Positions 33,897 to 42,636 of a stretch of 64,000 nucleotides of DNA are shown here, one piece after another; the stretch's first letter is position 1, and every line of letters starts with the position of its first letter. The position numbers were made by a program, and so were the translations under genes. The DNA is from Duncaniella muris. GTDB lineage: Bacteria > Bacteroidota > Bacteroidia > Bacteroidales > Muribaculaceae. The notes beneath the pieces are model-generated. The model was not told the origin of the DNA and searched no databases. It worked only from the letters and a program-made list of their open reading frames with translations. The DNA lies in assembly GCF_003024805.1 (NCBI RefSeq), contig NZ_PUEC01000017.1, positions 1-64,000 on the forward strand, in the 5' to 3' direction.

Positions 33897-35270
33897 TTAT
33901 TCCTGGTTGTCGCGGAAGGCTTTCGGGATGCGGTTGGGGCGTTCGGCGGGAGCGTCGGGCTTTTCAGTCTGAGGGGCATTCTGCTGACGTGGCTGCTGGG
34001 CTTTTGGCTCGCGGCGGTTGTCTTTGTTGCGCTGGCGCTGGTTTTTCTGCTGGCCGGGCTGCTGGGTGGCGGCGTTGGCTTCAGGGTTGTCGTTGCGTCT
34101 GCGCTGCTGTTTCTGGGGCTGTTCTCCGGCGTTTTTGGGCGCTTTTGGTGCATCCTGTTTCTCGGCCTGAGGTTTCTGCTGCTGGCCTTCCTGTTTCTGT
34201 CCGTTGCCGCCTCCGCTTTTCTTTTTGCGCTTTTTCTTTTTGGCTTTGTCGAAGCGGGTGAGGTCGTCCTGCGAGGCGAGGTCGATTGGCTTGGCCTTGG
34301 CCGAGCTCTTTTCGGCATCGTCGGCCTGAAGCTGGAGCGGTTTTTCGCCACGGCGGTTCATGTCGATGACCTCGAAGGCGCGGGCTGCGGAGATGGTGAC
34401 GAGATTGGCTGCTATCTGCTTGTCGGTCGAGTAGGTTATCTCCTTCTTGAAGATGTCGGTCTTGAAGTGGAAATAGGTGTTGTCAGCCGTTTCGAGGCGA
34501 ATCTCGCGGCCGGGGAGATGGCGGGCGCTCTCAACGTAGGTGTCAACCTCGAAGTTGAGGCAGCATTTGAGCTTGGCGCACTGTCCGGCGAGTTTCTGGG
34601 GGTTGAGCGAGATGTCTTGATAGCGGGCGGCGCTGGTGCCTACAGAAACAAAGTTGGTCATCCAGCTCGCGCAGCACAGCGGGCGTCCGCAGGAGCCGAT
34701 GCCGCCTATGCGTCCGGCTTCCTGGCGGGCTCCGATCTGCTTCATCTCGATGCGCACCTTGAAGGTGTCGGCAAGGACCTTGATGAGCTGGCGGAAGTCC
34801 ACTCGCTCGTCGGCTATGTAGTAGAAGATGGCCTTGTTGCTGTCGCCCTGATATTCGACGTCGCCGATCTTCATGTTGAGGTTGAGCGATTCGGCTATCT
34901 TGCGTGCGCGGATCATGGTGTCGTTCTCGCGGGCCTTTGCCTCTTCGTATTTCTCAAGGTCGGCGGGTTTGGCTTTGCGGAACACGCGCTTGATCTCGGC
35001 GTCGGGCTTTACGTTGGCGCGGCGCATCTGCAGGGCCACGAGCTTGCCGGTCAGGGTGACCACACCGATGTCATGGCCGGGAGCCGATTCGACGGCTACG
35101 GTGTCGCCTATGGCCAGGTCGATGTTGGCCGAGTTGCGGTAGAAACCCTTGCGGGTGTTCTTGAACTGTACTTCGACTATGTCAAAGTCTGTCACGCCGC
35201 CGGGAATATCCTCCATCCAGTTGAAGCAATGGAGTTTTCCGCGGGGGCATTTTCTGTCTTTTTCTTCCAT
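33897..35270 (-). CDS. PSP1-domain protein, RicT (YaaT) type
   Basis: The protein carries a PSP1 domain (about 25-215) with VEVQFKNTRKGFY, RIGGIGSCGRPLCC and AKLKCCLNF; the cysteine set is thought to bind an iron-sulfur cluster in the RicAFT complex that acts on RNase Y and RNA maturation. The C-terminal half (about 290-457) is a Lys/Arg/Gln/Pro-rich tail with no domain I recognise. Its neighbour is rny on the same strand, 15 bases upstream of its start, which supports a joint role in mRNA decay. Length (457) is larger than the Bacillus protein because of the tail. Confidence 0.85.
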   Translation of the reverse strand: MEEKDRKCPRGKLHCFNWMEDIPGGVTDFDIVEVQFKNTRKGFYRNSANIDLAIGDTVAVESAPGHDIGVVTLTGKLVALQMRRANVKPDAEIKRVFRKAKPADLEKYEEAKARENDTMIRARKIAESLNLNMKIGDVEYQGDSNKAIFYYIADERVDFRQLIKVLADTFKVRIEMKQIGARQEAGRIGGIGSCGRPLCCASWMTNFVSVGTSAARYQDISLNPQKLAGQCAKLKCCLNFEVDTYVESARHLPGREIRLETADNTYFHFKTDIFKKEITYSTDKQIAANLVTISAARAFEVIDMNRRGEKPLQLQADDAEKSSAKAKPIDLASQDDLTRFDKAKKKKRKKKSGGGNGQKQEGQQQKPQAEKQDAPKAPKNAGEQPQKQQRRRNDNPEANAATQQPGQQKNQRQRNKDNRREPKAQQPRQQNAPQTEKPDAPAERPNRIPKAFRDNQE

Positions 35271-35285
35271 GACGCAGACCCTCCC

Positions 35286-36827
35286 TTACTTGGCGAAGCT
35301 TACGGAGCGGGTCTCGCGGATTACGGTGATTTTGACCTGTCCGGGATATGTCATTTCGTCCTGGATGCGGCGGGCGATTTCCGATGAGAGCTTTTCGGTC
35401 TCGACGTCGTCGATCTTGTCGGCTCCGACAATCACGCGCAGTTCGCGGCCGGCCTGGATGGCGTAGGTCTTGATCACGCCGGGATAGCTGAGGGCGAGCT
35501 GTTCGAGGTCGTTGAGACGCTTGATATAGGCTTCGACAATCTCGCGGCGGGCGCCGGGACGTGCGCCTGAGATGGCGTCGCAGACCTGGACGATGGGGGC
35601 CAGGAGCGAGGTCTGTTCGATTTCGTCGTGGTGGGCGCCGATGGCGTTGCAGATCTCAGGTTTTTCCTTGTATTTTTCGGCGAGTTTCATGCCGAGGAGT
35701 GCGTGGGGCAGTTCGGGCTCTTCGTCGGGCACCTTGCCTATGTCGTGGAGCAGGCCTGCGCGACGGGCTTTCTTGGGGTTGAGTCCGAGCTCGGCGGCCA
35801 TGATGGCGCAGAGGTTTGCGGTCTCGCGCGAGTGCTGCAGGAGGTTCTGTCCGTAGCTTGAGCGGTATTTCATTTTTCCGACCATGCGGATGAGGTCGGG
35901 GTGGAGGCCGTGGATGCCGAGGTCAATGGCTGTGCGCTTGCCGGTTTCGATGATCTCTTCCTCGATCTGTTTGCGCACTTTGGCTACAACTTCCTCGATG
36001 CGGGCGGGGTGGATGCGGCCGTCGGCCACGAGCTGATGGAGGGCGAGGCGTGCTATCTCGCGTCGCACGGGGTCGAAGCCTGAGAGCACTATGGCTTCAG
36101 GGGTGTCATCGACGATGATTTCGATCCCTGTCGCGGCTTCGAGGGCGCGGATGTTGCGGCCTTCGCGGCCTATGATGCGGCCTTTGATCTCGTCGCTGTC
36201 GATGTGGAAGACTGTCACGGAGTTTTCAATGGCGGTCTCTGTGGCGAGGCGCTGGATTGACTGGACCACGATGCGTTTGGCTTCCTTGTTGGCGGTCATC
36301 TTGGCTTCGTCCATGATGTCGTTGATATAGGCGCTTGCGGCGGTCTTGGCTTCGTCTTTGAGCGATTCGATTAGCTTTTCCTTGGCTTCTTCGCTTGAGA
36401 GTCCTGAGATGTGTTCGAGGGTGTCCTGGGCGGTGCGGCGCAGGCGGTCGAGTTCTTCCTTGCGCTGGTCGACCACGGCGAGCTGGGCTTCGAGGTTCTG
36501 GCGGGTCTGTTCGTTTTCGTTTCTGGCGCGGGCGTTTTCGCTCTGCTGCTGGTTGAGCTGAGTCTGGCGCTGTTTGAGTTTCGACTCTTCGCTCTGGATG
36601 CGCTGCAGGCGCTGGTTGGCTTGCTTTTCGGCTTCGGTCTTGATGCGGAGTTCCTGTTCGCGGGCTTCGAGAAGTTTGTCTTTCATGATCACTTCTGCCT
36701 CGCGGTTGGCATCGTCGATTATCGTTTTGGCGCGCGAGCGGGCGGTTGATCGCTGGACGGCTACCATGATCACTATTCCGATGGCGGCCCCTATGAGGGC
36801 GGCGCAGATGTAGAATAATATATCCAT
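35286..36827 (-). CDS. rny: ribonuclease Y
   Basis: RNase Y is a membrane-anchored endoribonuclease that starts mRNA decay. I start at ATG 36827 ([18 protein letters not shown]), which gives the typical single N-terminal membrane helix; the open frame extends 60 bases upstream. The 513 residues include a long coiled coil (about 30-190), a KH domain ([19 protein letters not shown]) and an HD domain ([18 protein letters not shown]). All are intact. The gene precedes ricT and follows zapA and a structured RNA candidate. Confidence 0.95.
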   Translation of the reverse strand: MDILFYICAALIGAAIGIVIMVAVQRSTARSRAKTIIDDANREAEVIMKDKLLEAREQELRIKTEAEKQANQRLQRIQSEESKLKQRQTQLNQQQSENARARNENEQTRQNLEAQLAVVDQRKEELDRLRRTAQDTLEHISGLSSEEAKEKLIESLKDEAKTAASAYINDIMDEAKMTANKEAKRIVVQSIQRLATETAIENSVTVFHIDSDEIKGRIIGREGRNIRALEAATGIEIIVDDTPEAIVLSGFDPVRREIARLALHQLVADGRIHPARIEEVVAKVRKQIEEEIIETGKRTAIDLGIHGLHPDLIRMVGKMKYRSSYGQNLLQHSRETANLCAIMAAELGLNPKKARRAGLLHDIGKVPDEEPELPHALLGMKLAEKYKEKPEICNAIGAHHDEIEQTSLLAPIVQVCDAISGARPGARREIVEAYIKRLNDLEQLALSYPGVIKTYAIQAGRELRVIVGADKIDDVETEKLSSEIARRIQDEMTYPGQVKITVIRETRSVSFAK

Positions 36828-36870
36828 AAATTTAAGGACTACAAAAAGGTATGAAAAATATATGTATATA

Positions 36871-37040
36871 AAAAATGCACGTGTCAAACATCCGGACCTC
36901 TCAGGCGCCGCGGCATCCCGCGGGAGAGGCGCTCGTCAGATGTGTTGAGCGTGCGTGAATTCGGTTTTTCGGGTCTGACCGTCCGGTAGTCTCAGCCGGC
37001 ACTCCTGTCGGGCATGGGGACGAGGTCAGGGAGAAGAGGT
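36871..37040 (-). ncRNA. ssrS: candidate 6S RNA (ssrS)
   Basis: The 223-bp gap between zapA and rny has no gene. On the minus strand it contains paired segments (GACCTC near the 5' side with GAGGTC near the 3' side), internal hairpins (CGCGG/CCGCG) and ends in GTGCATTTTTT, a plausible 3' end. 6S RNA genes are often beside zapA in bacteria, so the position is suggestive, but the whole fold is not shown. It could also be only the leader of rny. Confidence 0.4.
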
Positions 37041-37050
37041 TGTCAGCATG

Positions 37051-37362
37051 TCAGTCTGCGCAGTCATGGAGATTGTGGATTATGCGGTCGAGGCTTCTCT
37101 CCAGGCTCTCCAGAGTCTTGTCGGCTCTGACTGACGCTTCCTCGGCGCTGAAATAAAGCTGGGCGAACCTGAAGGTCACCATTGCCAGTATCTCGGCTGA
37201 GGATTTATCTTTGAATTCCGCCATCGCTGACCATTTTCGCCAGAGTTCGTTGATGTTGGCCTCGGCTCTTCTGACCACCTCTTCCTGTGAGGCGGGGATT
37301 CGCAGCGCCATTCGTGGCTGGTCGGCTATGCGGATTGATATATTGAGTATCTTTTCGTTCAT
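37051..37362 (-). CDS. zapA: cell division protein ZapA
   Basis: ZapA cross-links FtsZ filaments. I start at ATG 37362 (MNEKILNISIRIADQPRMAL), which fits the family start; the upstream frame would add eight residues. The 103-residue protein has the typical N-terminal alpha/beta domain and a C-terminal coiled coil. Its ATG overlaps the stop of the preceding coiled-coil gene (TGATG), so the two are translationally coupled. Confidence 0.88.
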   Translation of the reverse strand: MNEKILNISIRIADQPRMALRIPASQEEVVRRAEANINELWRKWSAMAEFKDKSSAEILAMVTFRFAQLYFSAEEASVRADKTLESLERSLDRIIHNLHDCAD

Positions 37363-37655
37363 CAAATGCTTAACTGGTTGATGCATTTGTCGATTTCGCG
37401 CACTAATTCGGAAAGCACCGCGCGCGTGGCTTCAACGTCTTTGTGGTCTGGGGTGAGCACTGAGGCCACTTTGAGGTATTCAATCTGCCTGTTGAGGTCG
37501 CCGATGGTGCGTTCGAGGCGCTCCACAGTGCCGGTGAGCTCTCTCACTCGGTTTTCGGCTTCCTGTCTGGCCTGCGATATCAGCCTGTAGCGCTCAAGGA
37601 TGAGCGCGGCCTTTGATTCGATTTTATCGACCCGATGCTGAAGGTTGGCGGCCAT
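37362..37655 (-). CDS. 97-residue coiled-coil protein next to zapA
   Basis: I do not recognise a named family. I start at ATG 37655 (MAANLQHRVDKIESKA). The protein is predicted to be almost all helix, with heptad-like patterns through ENRVRELTGTVERLERTIGDLNRQIEYL. It lacks a signal peptide. Because it is coupled to zapA through a TGATG overlap, it may be a ZapB-like or ZapA partner in Z-ring assembly; this is inference from position. Confidence 0.72.
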   Translation of the reverse strand: MAANLQHRVDKIESKAALILERYRLISQARQEAENRVRELTGTVERLERTIGDLNRQIEYLKVASVLTPDHKDVEATRAVLSELVREIDKCINQLSI

Positions 37656-37750
37656 GCTTGTCTGAATTATATCACAAATGTAAGCATTAATTCCCGAACG
37701 GCGGGAAGTTTTGACACGGAAATTAAATCTATGAAACATTATTTAACCAA

Positions 37751-37783
37751 AGCGCCGCCTCCGGGGTGAGCGGAGGCGGCGCT
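37751..37783 (-). terminator. hairpin after the pectate lyase gene
   Basis: AGCGCCGCCTCCG and CGGAGGCGGCGCT form a perfect 13-bp stem with a loop of seven bases. On the minus strand it is followed by TTGGTTAAATAATG, with a weak T run, so it fits the end of the pectate lyase transcript. Confidence 0.55.
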
Positions 37784-37822
37784 GATGGATGTCATGCCGT
37801 CAGTGTGGCGGCAGGCCGGTTG

Positions 37823-40800
37823 TCAGAAGCGGATCTTGAAGGTCTTGCCTGCGGCGCTGACCAGATAGAATCCGCCTTTGGCGAGAGCGAGCTCGGTGTC
37901 TGATCCGTCAGAAACAGCGATTGCCACTGTGCGGCCGGCGATGTCATAGACGTTGACACGGATGCCGGCTGCGAGGCCGCTGACGCGGATGCCTTCGGCG
38001 GTGGTGCTTACTCTGAGGTCTGAGGCGATGATGCCGGCTATGCCGCTGAAGTCAGGGCCGAAGTTGCCGTCGGCATCTGAGATGCGGAAGGCGTTGAGGG
38101 TGACGTCGCCGCTGACAGAGGCGGGGACGATCTTCACGAAGCGCGATTCGGGGTTGAGTTCGAGTTCGCCCTTGAAGGGAAGTTCGTCCTGGGAGAGGAC
38201 GCGGATTGTGCGCCAGGTGGGTGCGATGTCGGCGTTGCGGGTCTCCTGGATCTTGAGGCGGCAGGCCGAGCCTTCGCTTGCCGATACTTCGAGGTAGATT
38301 TTCTTGGCAGTGCCGTCGAAGTAGGCCATCACCTTGTCGTTGCTTGAGGCTGAACGGAAGGTCACGTGGTCGGCGGTTACTTCGCCTGCGTTAGAGCCGC
38401 CGGCGGTGTAGCACCAGTGGGGGTAGTCGTTCTGCGAGGTCTGCACGAGGCCGCCTACGGTTTCGAAGGGTGCCACGGTGTTGAACGGTGCGAAGTTGAC
38501 GGGGAGGGTCTTGATGGCCTTGCCCCAGTGGGTTTCGCCGCTCTGCTTGGCGCGGGGGAAGTCACCGGTGGTGAGTTTCACTTCGCCTACGAACGACTTC
38601 TCTCCGCCGGCATCTGTGAGAGCTCCTGCGGGGAAGCTGATTGTGTATTCGGAGTTTGCGTCAAGGGCTTCGTAGCTGACAGTCATGCGGGTGCCGCCGG
38701 CAGCAATGGTGATGTCTTCGTAGCTCTTGATGCCGGAGATTGTGGCTCCGCCGTTATATTTGACTTCCTGGTTGAAGCCGAGGCTGATGTTGCCGTCGGT
38801 GTAGTCGATCGAGTTGTTCTGTTCGCCGGAGGTGAGTTCAAGGGGCTGGTCTCCTTCGGGGGCAACGTAGCGCTCTACGAGGATGTCGTTGATGTTGAAC
38901 TTCTTGCCGTTGGCATCAATGCGGAACTTGACTGCACCGGCGTTGGTATAGGTCTTGGTGTATTTGAAGATGCGCTTCTTGGCGCCGATGGCGTAGCTTT
39001 CGGTGCTTTCCTCGCCGCCTGCTATGGTGACGATCTTGACAGTCTGCTGAGAAGAGCCGGTGTTGCCGAAGTAGACGGTCAGCACGCAGGGACCCTGCAC
39101 TTCGGGGGTCTCGATGTAGCCGCCTGCCTTGGTGGTGTAGAACTGGAGGGCCTTTGCGGTTGCACCGCGGTCTTCTTCAGAAGCCGGGCCGTAGTCGGCG
39201 TTAAGGTCTTCAGAGAAGCAGCCGCTCATAGCTACGACGCGGATGGCGTTGGAGCCGGAGCCGATCACCAAGCCGTCAAAATCCATGCTCTGGTTTGCGG
39301 CGTTGAACACGTTGGGGTTGTTTGTCTTCGAACCGAATTTTTCGGCATATGATGCGGGGCATGTGTGGAAGTCGGTGTAGAAGAGCACACCGCCTGCGGT
39401 AGTGGTGAAGCTGTAGACTTCGCTGGGGGTGGTGCCGAGAGAGTTGGTGGCATCGACGCGCCAGTAGTAGGTCTTGTTGGCTTCGAGAGTGGTGCAGTTC
39501 CATTCAGTGGCAGTGAGGCCTGAAGCGGCTTCGGTGAGGTTTTCGGCATCGGTTCCGAGGAAGAGGCTGTAGGTCACATCTCCGCCGTAGGCCTTGCGGT
39601 CGTTCTTCCAGGTGAAGTTGATGCCGTTGGCAATGCCTTCCTTGGCACCGTTGGCAGGGAAGATGAGTTCAGAAGCGAAGGGCACGGTCGGGTCGCCTGA
39701 GGTCTCGAACGAGAGGGTGTCGGTGTAGTCCGAGTAGAGACCCTTGCCGTCAGTTGCGCGCAGGCGGATCTGATAGGCCGTCATGGGCTGGAGGGTTGTC
39801 AGCTCGGCGGTAGTGGCGCCGGCGGGGGCGGTGGCCACTTCGGTGAAGGTGAGGCCGCCGTCAGTAGAGACTTCAATCACGAAACCGTGGTCGGTGTTCT
39901 TGTTGACATCCCAGCTCAGAGACAGCGAGGTCTTTGATGGAGTGCCGATGGCGAACTTGATTGGCTTCTTGATGTAGGGGAAAGCCTCGGTGATGGAGTT
40001 GGCGTAAAGTTCTATCCAGGCGTAACCTGTGGCAGGATCGATTTTTGCAGCGTCGGAAGCATCATTCGGGTTGAGACCGTTTGCTGTTTCCCAGGAATCG
40101 GGAATGCCGTCACCGTCAGTGTCGAGGGGCTTCACGCCGCCTGAGATTGTGCCTGTGCCTCTGTGGGGAAACTGCGATTCGCTGCTGATGCCGTTTTTGG
40201 TTCCTTTGGCACCGTATGATGCGAGTTCATCGATAATATACTGGTCCACTTCATCTCTGACAGGAAGCGTCGGGCCTACATTCTCAAGAATCCAGGCATA
40301 AGATTCTTCAGCAGTCATCATGTTCTGTATCGGAGTTATATGCTGGACTTCAATCTGAGTACCGGCTGCGATCTGAGCGGCGTTTGCAGCATTGAATTCA
40401 TCAATTGTAGCATTTACGGCATCAATGCTTTCAAGGTATATGCTCTGAGATCCGTCTGACTGAGTGCCGAGCATCTCATCTACGGGCATGAGGTAGCCGT
40501 TGAGAATACCGTCTTTGTTGTCGTCATAGTAGTTGCCGGCTCCATAGAAGCGGAATCCCTGTTTGCCGCGTGAGAAGGGCTTTGTCGCACCGTTCCAGGG
40601 GCCTCTCATGAAATAGTTGTTCTGAATGTCAGCCCAGGAGTCACCTTCGGAGTCGCTCATGATATAGCATCCTCCGTTACCCCAGTTGTAGACCACATTG
40701 TTGACATACTGGTTGAGCCCTTTGACTTTCGGGTTGCGGGTCTTGTTTTCGATATAGAGGTTACGGTATAGAGTCACACCGCCGTCAGTCTGAATCAGGC

Positions 40801-41383
40801 CACCGCAGGAGTGAGTCTGCAGGCCCTGGCCGATGATTGAATTCTGGACAGTGATGTTCTGCGGACCAGTGCCTTTTGAGTTTGATGAGATCGAGAAGTT
40901 TTCGTCACGACCCCAAAGCACGGAAAGATGGTCGAAGATCATGTCATGACCGCTGGCCACACCGGCGGCATCTTTGCCGTTATCGCCTTTAATGCCCATG
41001 CGGAAGCGGATGTAGCGAATGATAGTGTTGTTTGCGTTGGAGAATGAGACGCGATTGCCATATACCTGTATGCCTTCGCCTGGAGCTGTCTGGCCGAGGA
41101 CTGTGAGGTTGCTGCTGAAAACCAGAACTGATTTCAGCTCGATGACGCCGCTGACGTCAAAAACTACAATGCGGTTGGGTTTGCTGACGGCATCGCGCAG
41201 AGATCCGGTTCCGGAATCGTTAAGGTTGGTGACGTGGTAGATTTCTCCGCCTCGGCCGCCGGTGGTGAATCTACCGAAACCTTCAGCACCAGGAAAAGCG
41301 AGGATGCCGTTGTCAGCAGCCATCGCTCCTGTGCTCATAGAGAGCGCACAGCAGGCAATAGCAAGTTTTTTAAGAAATTTCAT
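37823..41383 (-). CDS. secreted pectate lyase (PL1-like) with FN3 and T9SS signal
   Basis: The 1186-residue protein starts with a signal peptide (MKFLKKLAIACCALSM). A right-handed parallel beta-helix of polysaccharide lyase family 1 type covers about 28-320, with DHLSVLWGRDENFS (Ca-binding Asp residues) and TRNPKVKG, the region of the catalytic Arg. A Ca-binding DTDGDGIPDSWE motif is near residue 421, two fibronectin type III-like domains lie at about 480-670, a long unassigned stretch follows, and the C-terminus (DIAGRTVAIA...FKIRF) resembles a T9SS sorting domain. It probably cleaves pectin outside the cell. It is the last gene of the susC-led unit. Confidence 0.88.
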   Translation of the reverse strand: MKFLKKLAIACCALSMSTGAMAADNGILAFPGAEGFGRFTTGGRGGEIYHVTNLNDSGTGSLRDAVSKPNRIVVFDVSGVIELKSVLVFSSNLTVLGQTAPGEGIQVYGNRVSFSNANNTIIRYIRFRMGIKGDNGKDAAGVASGHDMIFDHLSVLWGRDENFSISSNSKGTGPQNITVQNSIIGQGLQTHSCGGLIQTDGGVTLYRNLYIENKTRNPKVKGLNQYVNNVVYNWGNGGCYIMSDSEGDSWADIQNNYFMRGPWNGATKPFSRGKQGFRFYGAGNYYDDNKDGILNGYLMPVDEMLGTQSDGSQSIYLESIDAVNATIDEFNAANAAQIAAGTQIEVQHITPIQNMMTAEESYAWILENVGPTLPVRDEVDQYIIDELASYGAKGTKNGISSESQFPHRGTGTISGGVKPLDTDGDGIPDSWETANGLNPNDASDAAKIDPATGYAWIELYANSITEAFPYIKKPIKFAIGTPSKTSLSLSWDVNKNTDHGFVIEVSTDGGLTFTEVATAPAGATTAELTTLQPMTAYQIRLRATDGKGLYSDYTDTLSFETSGDPTVPFASELIFPANGAKEGIANGINFTWKNDRKAYGGDVTYSLFLGTDAENLTEAASGLTATEWNCTTLEANKTYYWRVDATNSLGTTPSEVYSFTTTAGGVLFYTDFHTCPASYAEKFGSKTNNPNVFNAANQSMDFDGLVIGSGSNAIRVVAMSGCFSEDLNADYGPASEEDRGATAKALQFYTTKAGGYIETPEVQGPCVLTVYFGNTGSSQQTVKIVTIAGGEESTESYAIGAKKRIFKYTKTYTNAGAVKFRIDANGKKFNINDILVERYVAPEGDQPLELTSGEQNNSIDYTDGNISLGFNQEVKYNGGATISGIKSYEDITIAAGGTRMTVSYEALDANSEYTISFPAGALTDAGGEKSFVGEVKLTTGDFPRAKQSGETHWGKAIKTLPVNFAPFNTVAPFETVGGLVQTSQNDYPHWCYTAGGSNAGEVTADHVTFRSASSNDKVMAYFDGTAKKIYLEVSASEGSACRLKIQETRNADIAPTWRTIRVLSQDELPFKGELELNPESRFVKIVPASVSGDVTLNAFRISDADGNFGPDFSGIAGIIASDLRVSTTAEGIRVSGLAAGIRVNVYDIAGRTVAIAVSDGSDTELALAKGGFYLVSAAGKTFKIRF

Positions 41384-41415
41384 GGTTAAATTTTGATTGG
41401 ATTAGATTTTGAAAA

Positions 41416-41447
41416 CCCCGCAAGGTTTTATAAGCAACCCTGCGGGG
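41416..41447 (-). terminator. hairpin between the secreted protein and the lyase
   Basis: CCCCGCAAGGTT (41416-41427) pairs, with one mismatch, with AACCCTGCGGGG (41436-41447). On the minus strand TTTTC follows. It may reduce read-through from 41485 into the lyase gene, or mark mRNA processing. Confidence 0.5.
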
Positions 41448-41484
41448 CAATTTCAGATTTTTTTAGATTATCAGTACTGACTGA

Positions 41485-42444
41485 TTATTTCTGAATGTAC
41501 TTTTTACCGTTTTTGATGACGATACCCTTGTAGTTTTCGTCAACCTGAACGCCGAGCACGTTGTAGATAGGTGCGTTTTCGTCAGCTTCAGGATTGGCAA
41601 TGATATCTTCAATGCCTGACTGTTCAGGTGCAGAACCTTCCATTACCACATGGTAGAGGCCGAGTTCGCTACCGCCACAACCGATGCGGAATGCAACGTT
41701 GCCTGTGAGACCGGCGGGGAGGGCGACTTCCTGCTTGTAGTAGCGTTTTGCTTTTGCATCAGAGGGACCGTTGACTGCGATTGTTTCGCCTACAACACCG
41801 TTGACAACGGGAGTTACTTCTGCGTAAAGGCCTTTGTCAATGTATTTGCCACCTGCATGGCCGATCCAGATAGTGAGCTTGGTCGGGTTGCCGATAGCGG
41901 GGAACTGGATGTAAGTACCTGTGCGGCTGCCGGTGTTTGAGTTACGGTTGAAAGCAATGGCGTGAGTAGTTTCCACTGCATCAGCTTCTGAAGCTGCACC
42001 GTAGTTAGTATCTACGCCATGATTTCCACCCCAGCCTTTCATGAGGAGTGTACGGGCCGGGCCAACACCATCCTGGTTCCAGCAGATGAAAGGATGAGTC
42101 ATGTCAATAGCAGTGAAGTCACCGTCTTCTCCTTCGAGAGTGTAGGTCTGGCCGTCAACGAGGTCGATGCAACGGTTTTTGACAGCTTCCCATTTGCCAT
42201 CTGCATTTTTTACATTGAACATTGAACCGCAGGTGTTGAGAGCCATGCCGGTTTTGTCAATGAAATCATAGTTTGATCCGAATCCGAGGCCTTCGAGTTC
42301 AGTTGCTTCGTCAACGATTTCGCCGGCGGGGCTGAAGATAGCCTTGCAGTAGAGAGGAGTGTTATTGAAGTCATAAGTGAAGACTTCTGCATTAGCTCCG
42401 AGAGCCGCCATCATAACGGCGGAAAGGATTAATGATTTTTTCAT
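41485..42444 (-). CDS. secreted protein of unknown function with T9SS-like C-terminus
   Basis: The 319-residue protein has a signal peptide (MKKSLILSAVMMAALGANA) and then a mostly beta domain with DGKWEAVKNRC and conserved aromatic/glycine residues that I cannot place in a family. The last 26 residues (YNVLGVQVDENYKGIVIKNG then KKYIQK) are a T9SS type A-like sorting signal. It lies between susD and the lyase, so it probably binds or processes pectin at the cell surface. The exact role is unknown. Confidence 0.72.
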   Translation of the reverse strand: MKKSLILSAVMMAALGANAEVFTYDFNNTPLYCKAIFSPAGEIVDEATELEGLGFGSNYDFIDKTGMALNTCGSMFNVKNADGKWEAVKNRCIDLVDGQTYTLEGEDGDFTAIDMTHPFICWNQDGVGPARTLLMKGWGGNHGVDTNYGAASEADAVETTHAIAFNRNSNTGSRTGTYIQFPAIGNPTKLTIWIGHAGGKYIDKGLYAEVTPVVNGVVGETIAVNGPSDAKAKRYYKQEVALPAGLTGNVAFRIGCGGSELGLYHVVMEGSAPEQSGIEDIIANPEADENAPIYNVLGVQVDENYKGIVIKNGKKYIQK

Positions 42445-42509
42445 TGTGTAGAAATGTTTGATAGAATATAAAATTATTTGGTTAATAATGATCTGAATAT
42501 ATGAAAGCG

Positions 42510-42558
42510 GAAACGGAGTTCTGATCAGCCGGATGCCGGAGTGTCAGAACTCCGTTTC
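42510..42558 (-). terminator. 15-bp hairpin between susD and the secreted protein
   Basis: GAAACGGAGTTCTGA (42510-42524) pairs perfectly with TCAGAACTCCGTTTC (42544-42558). No strong T run follows on the minus strand, so it may lower expression of the downstream genes relative to susC-susD, as such intergenic hairpins can. Confidence 0.5.
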
Positions 42559-42636
42559 TGCTTGCGGTTTTTGACCGCTGTATAACACAGAGGTCATGAA
42601 AGACTTTTATTATTCAGTTGCTAATTGAGACCGTCC

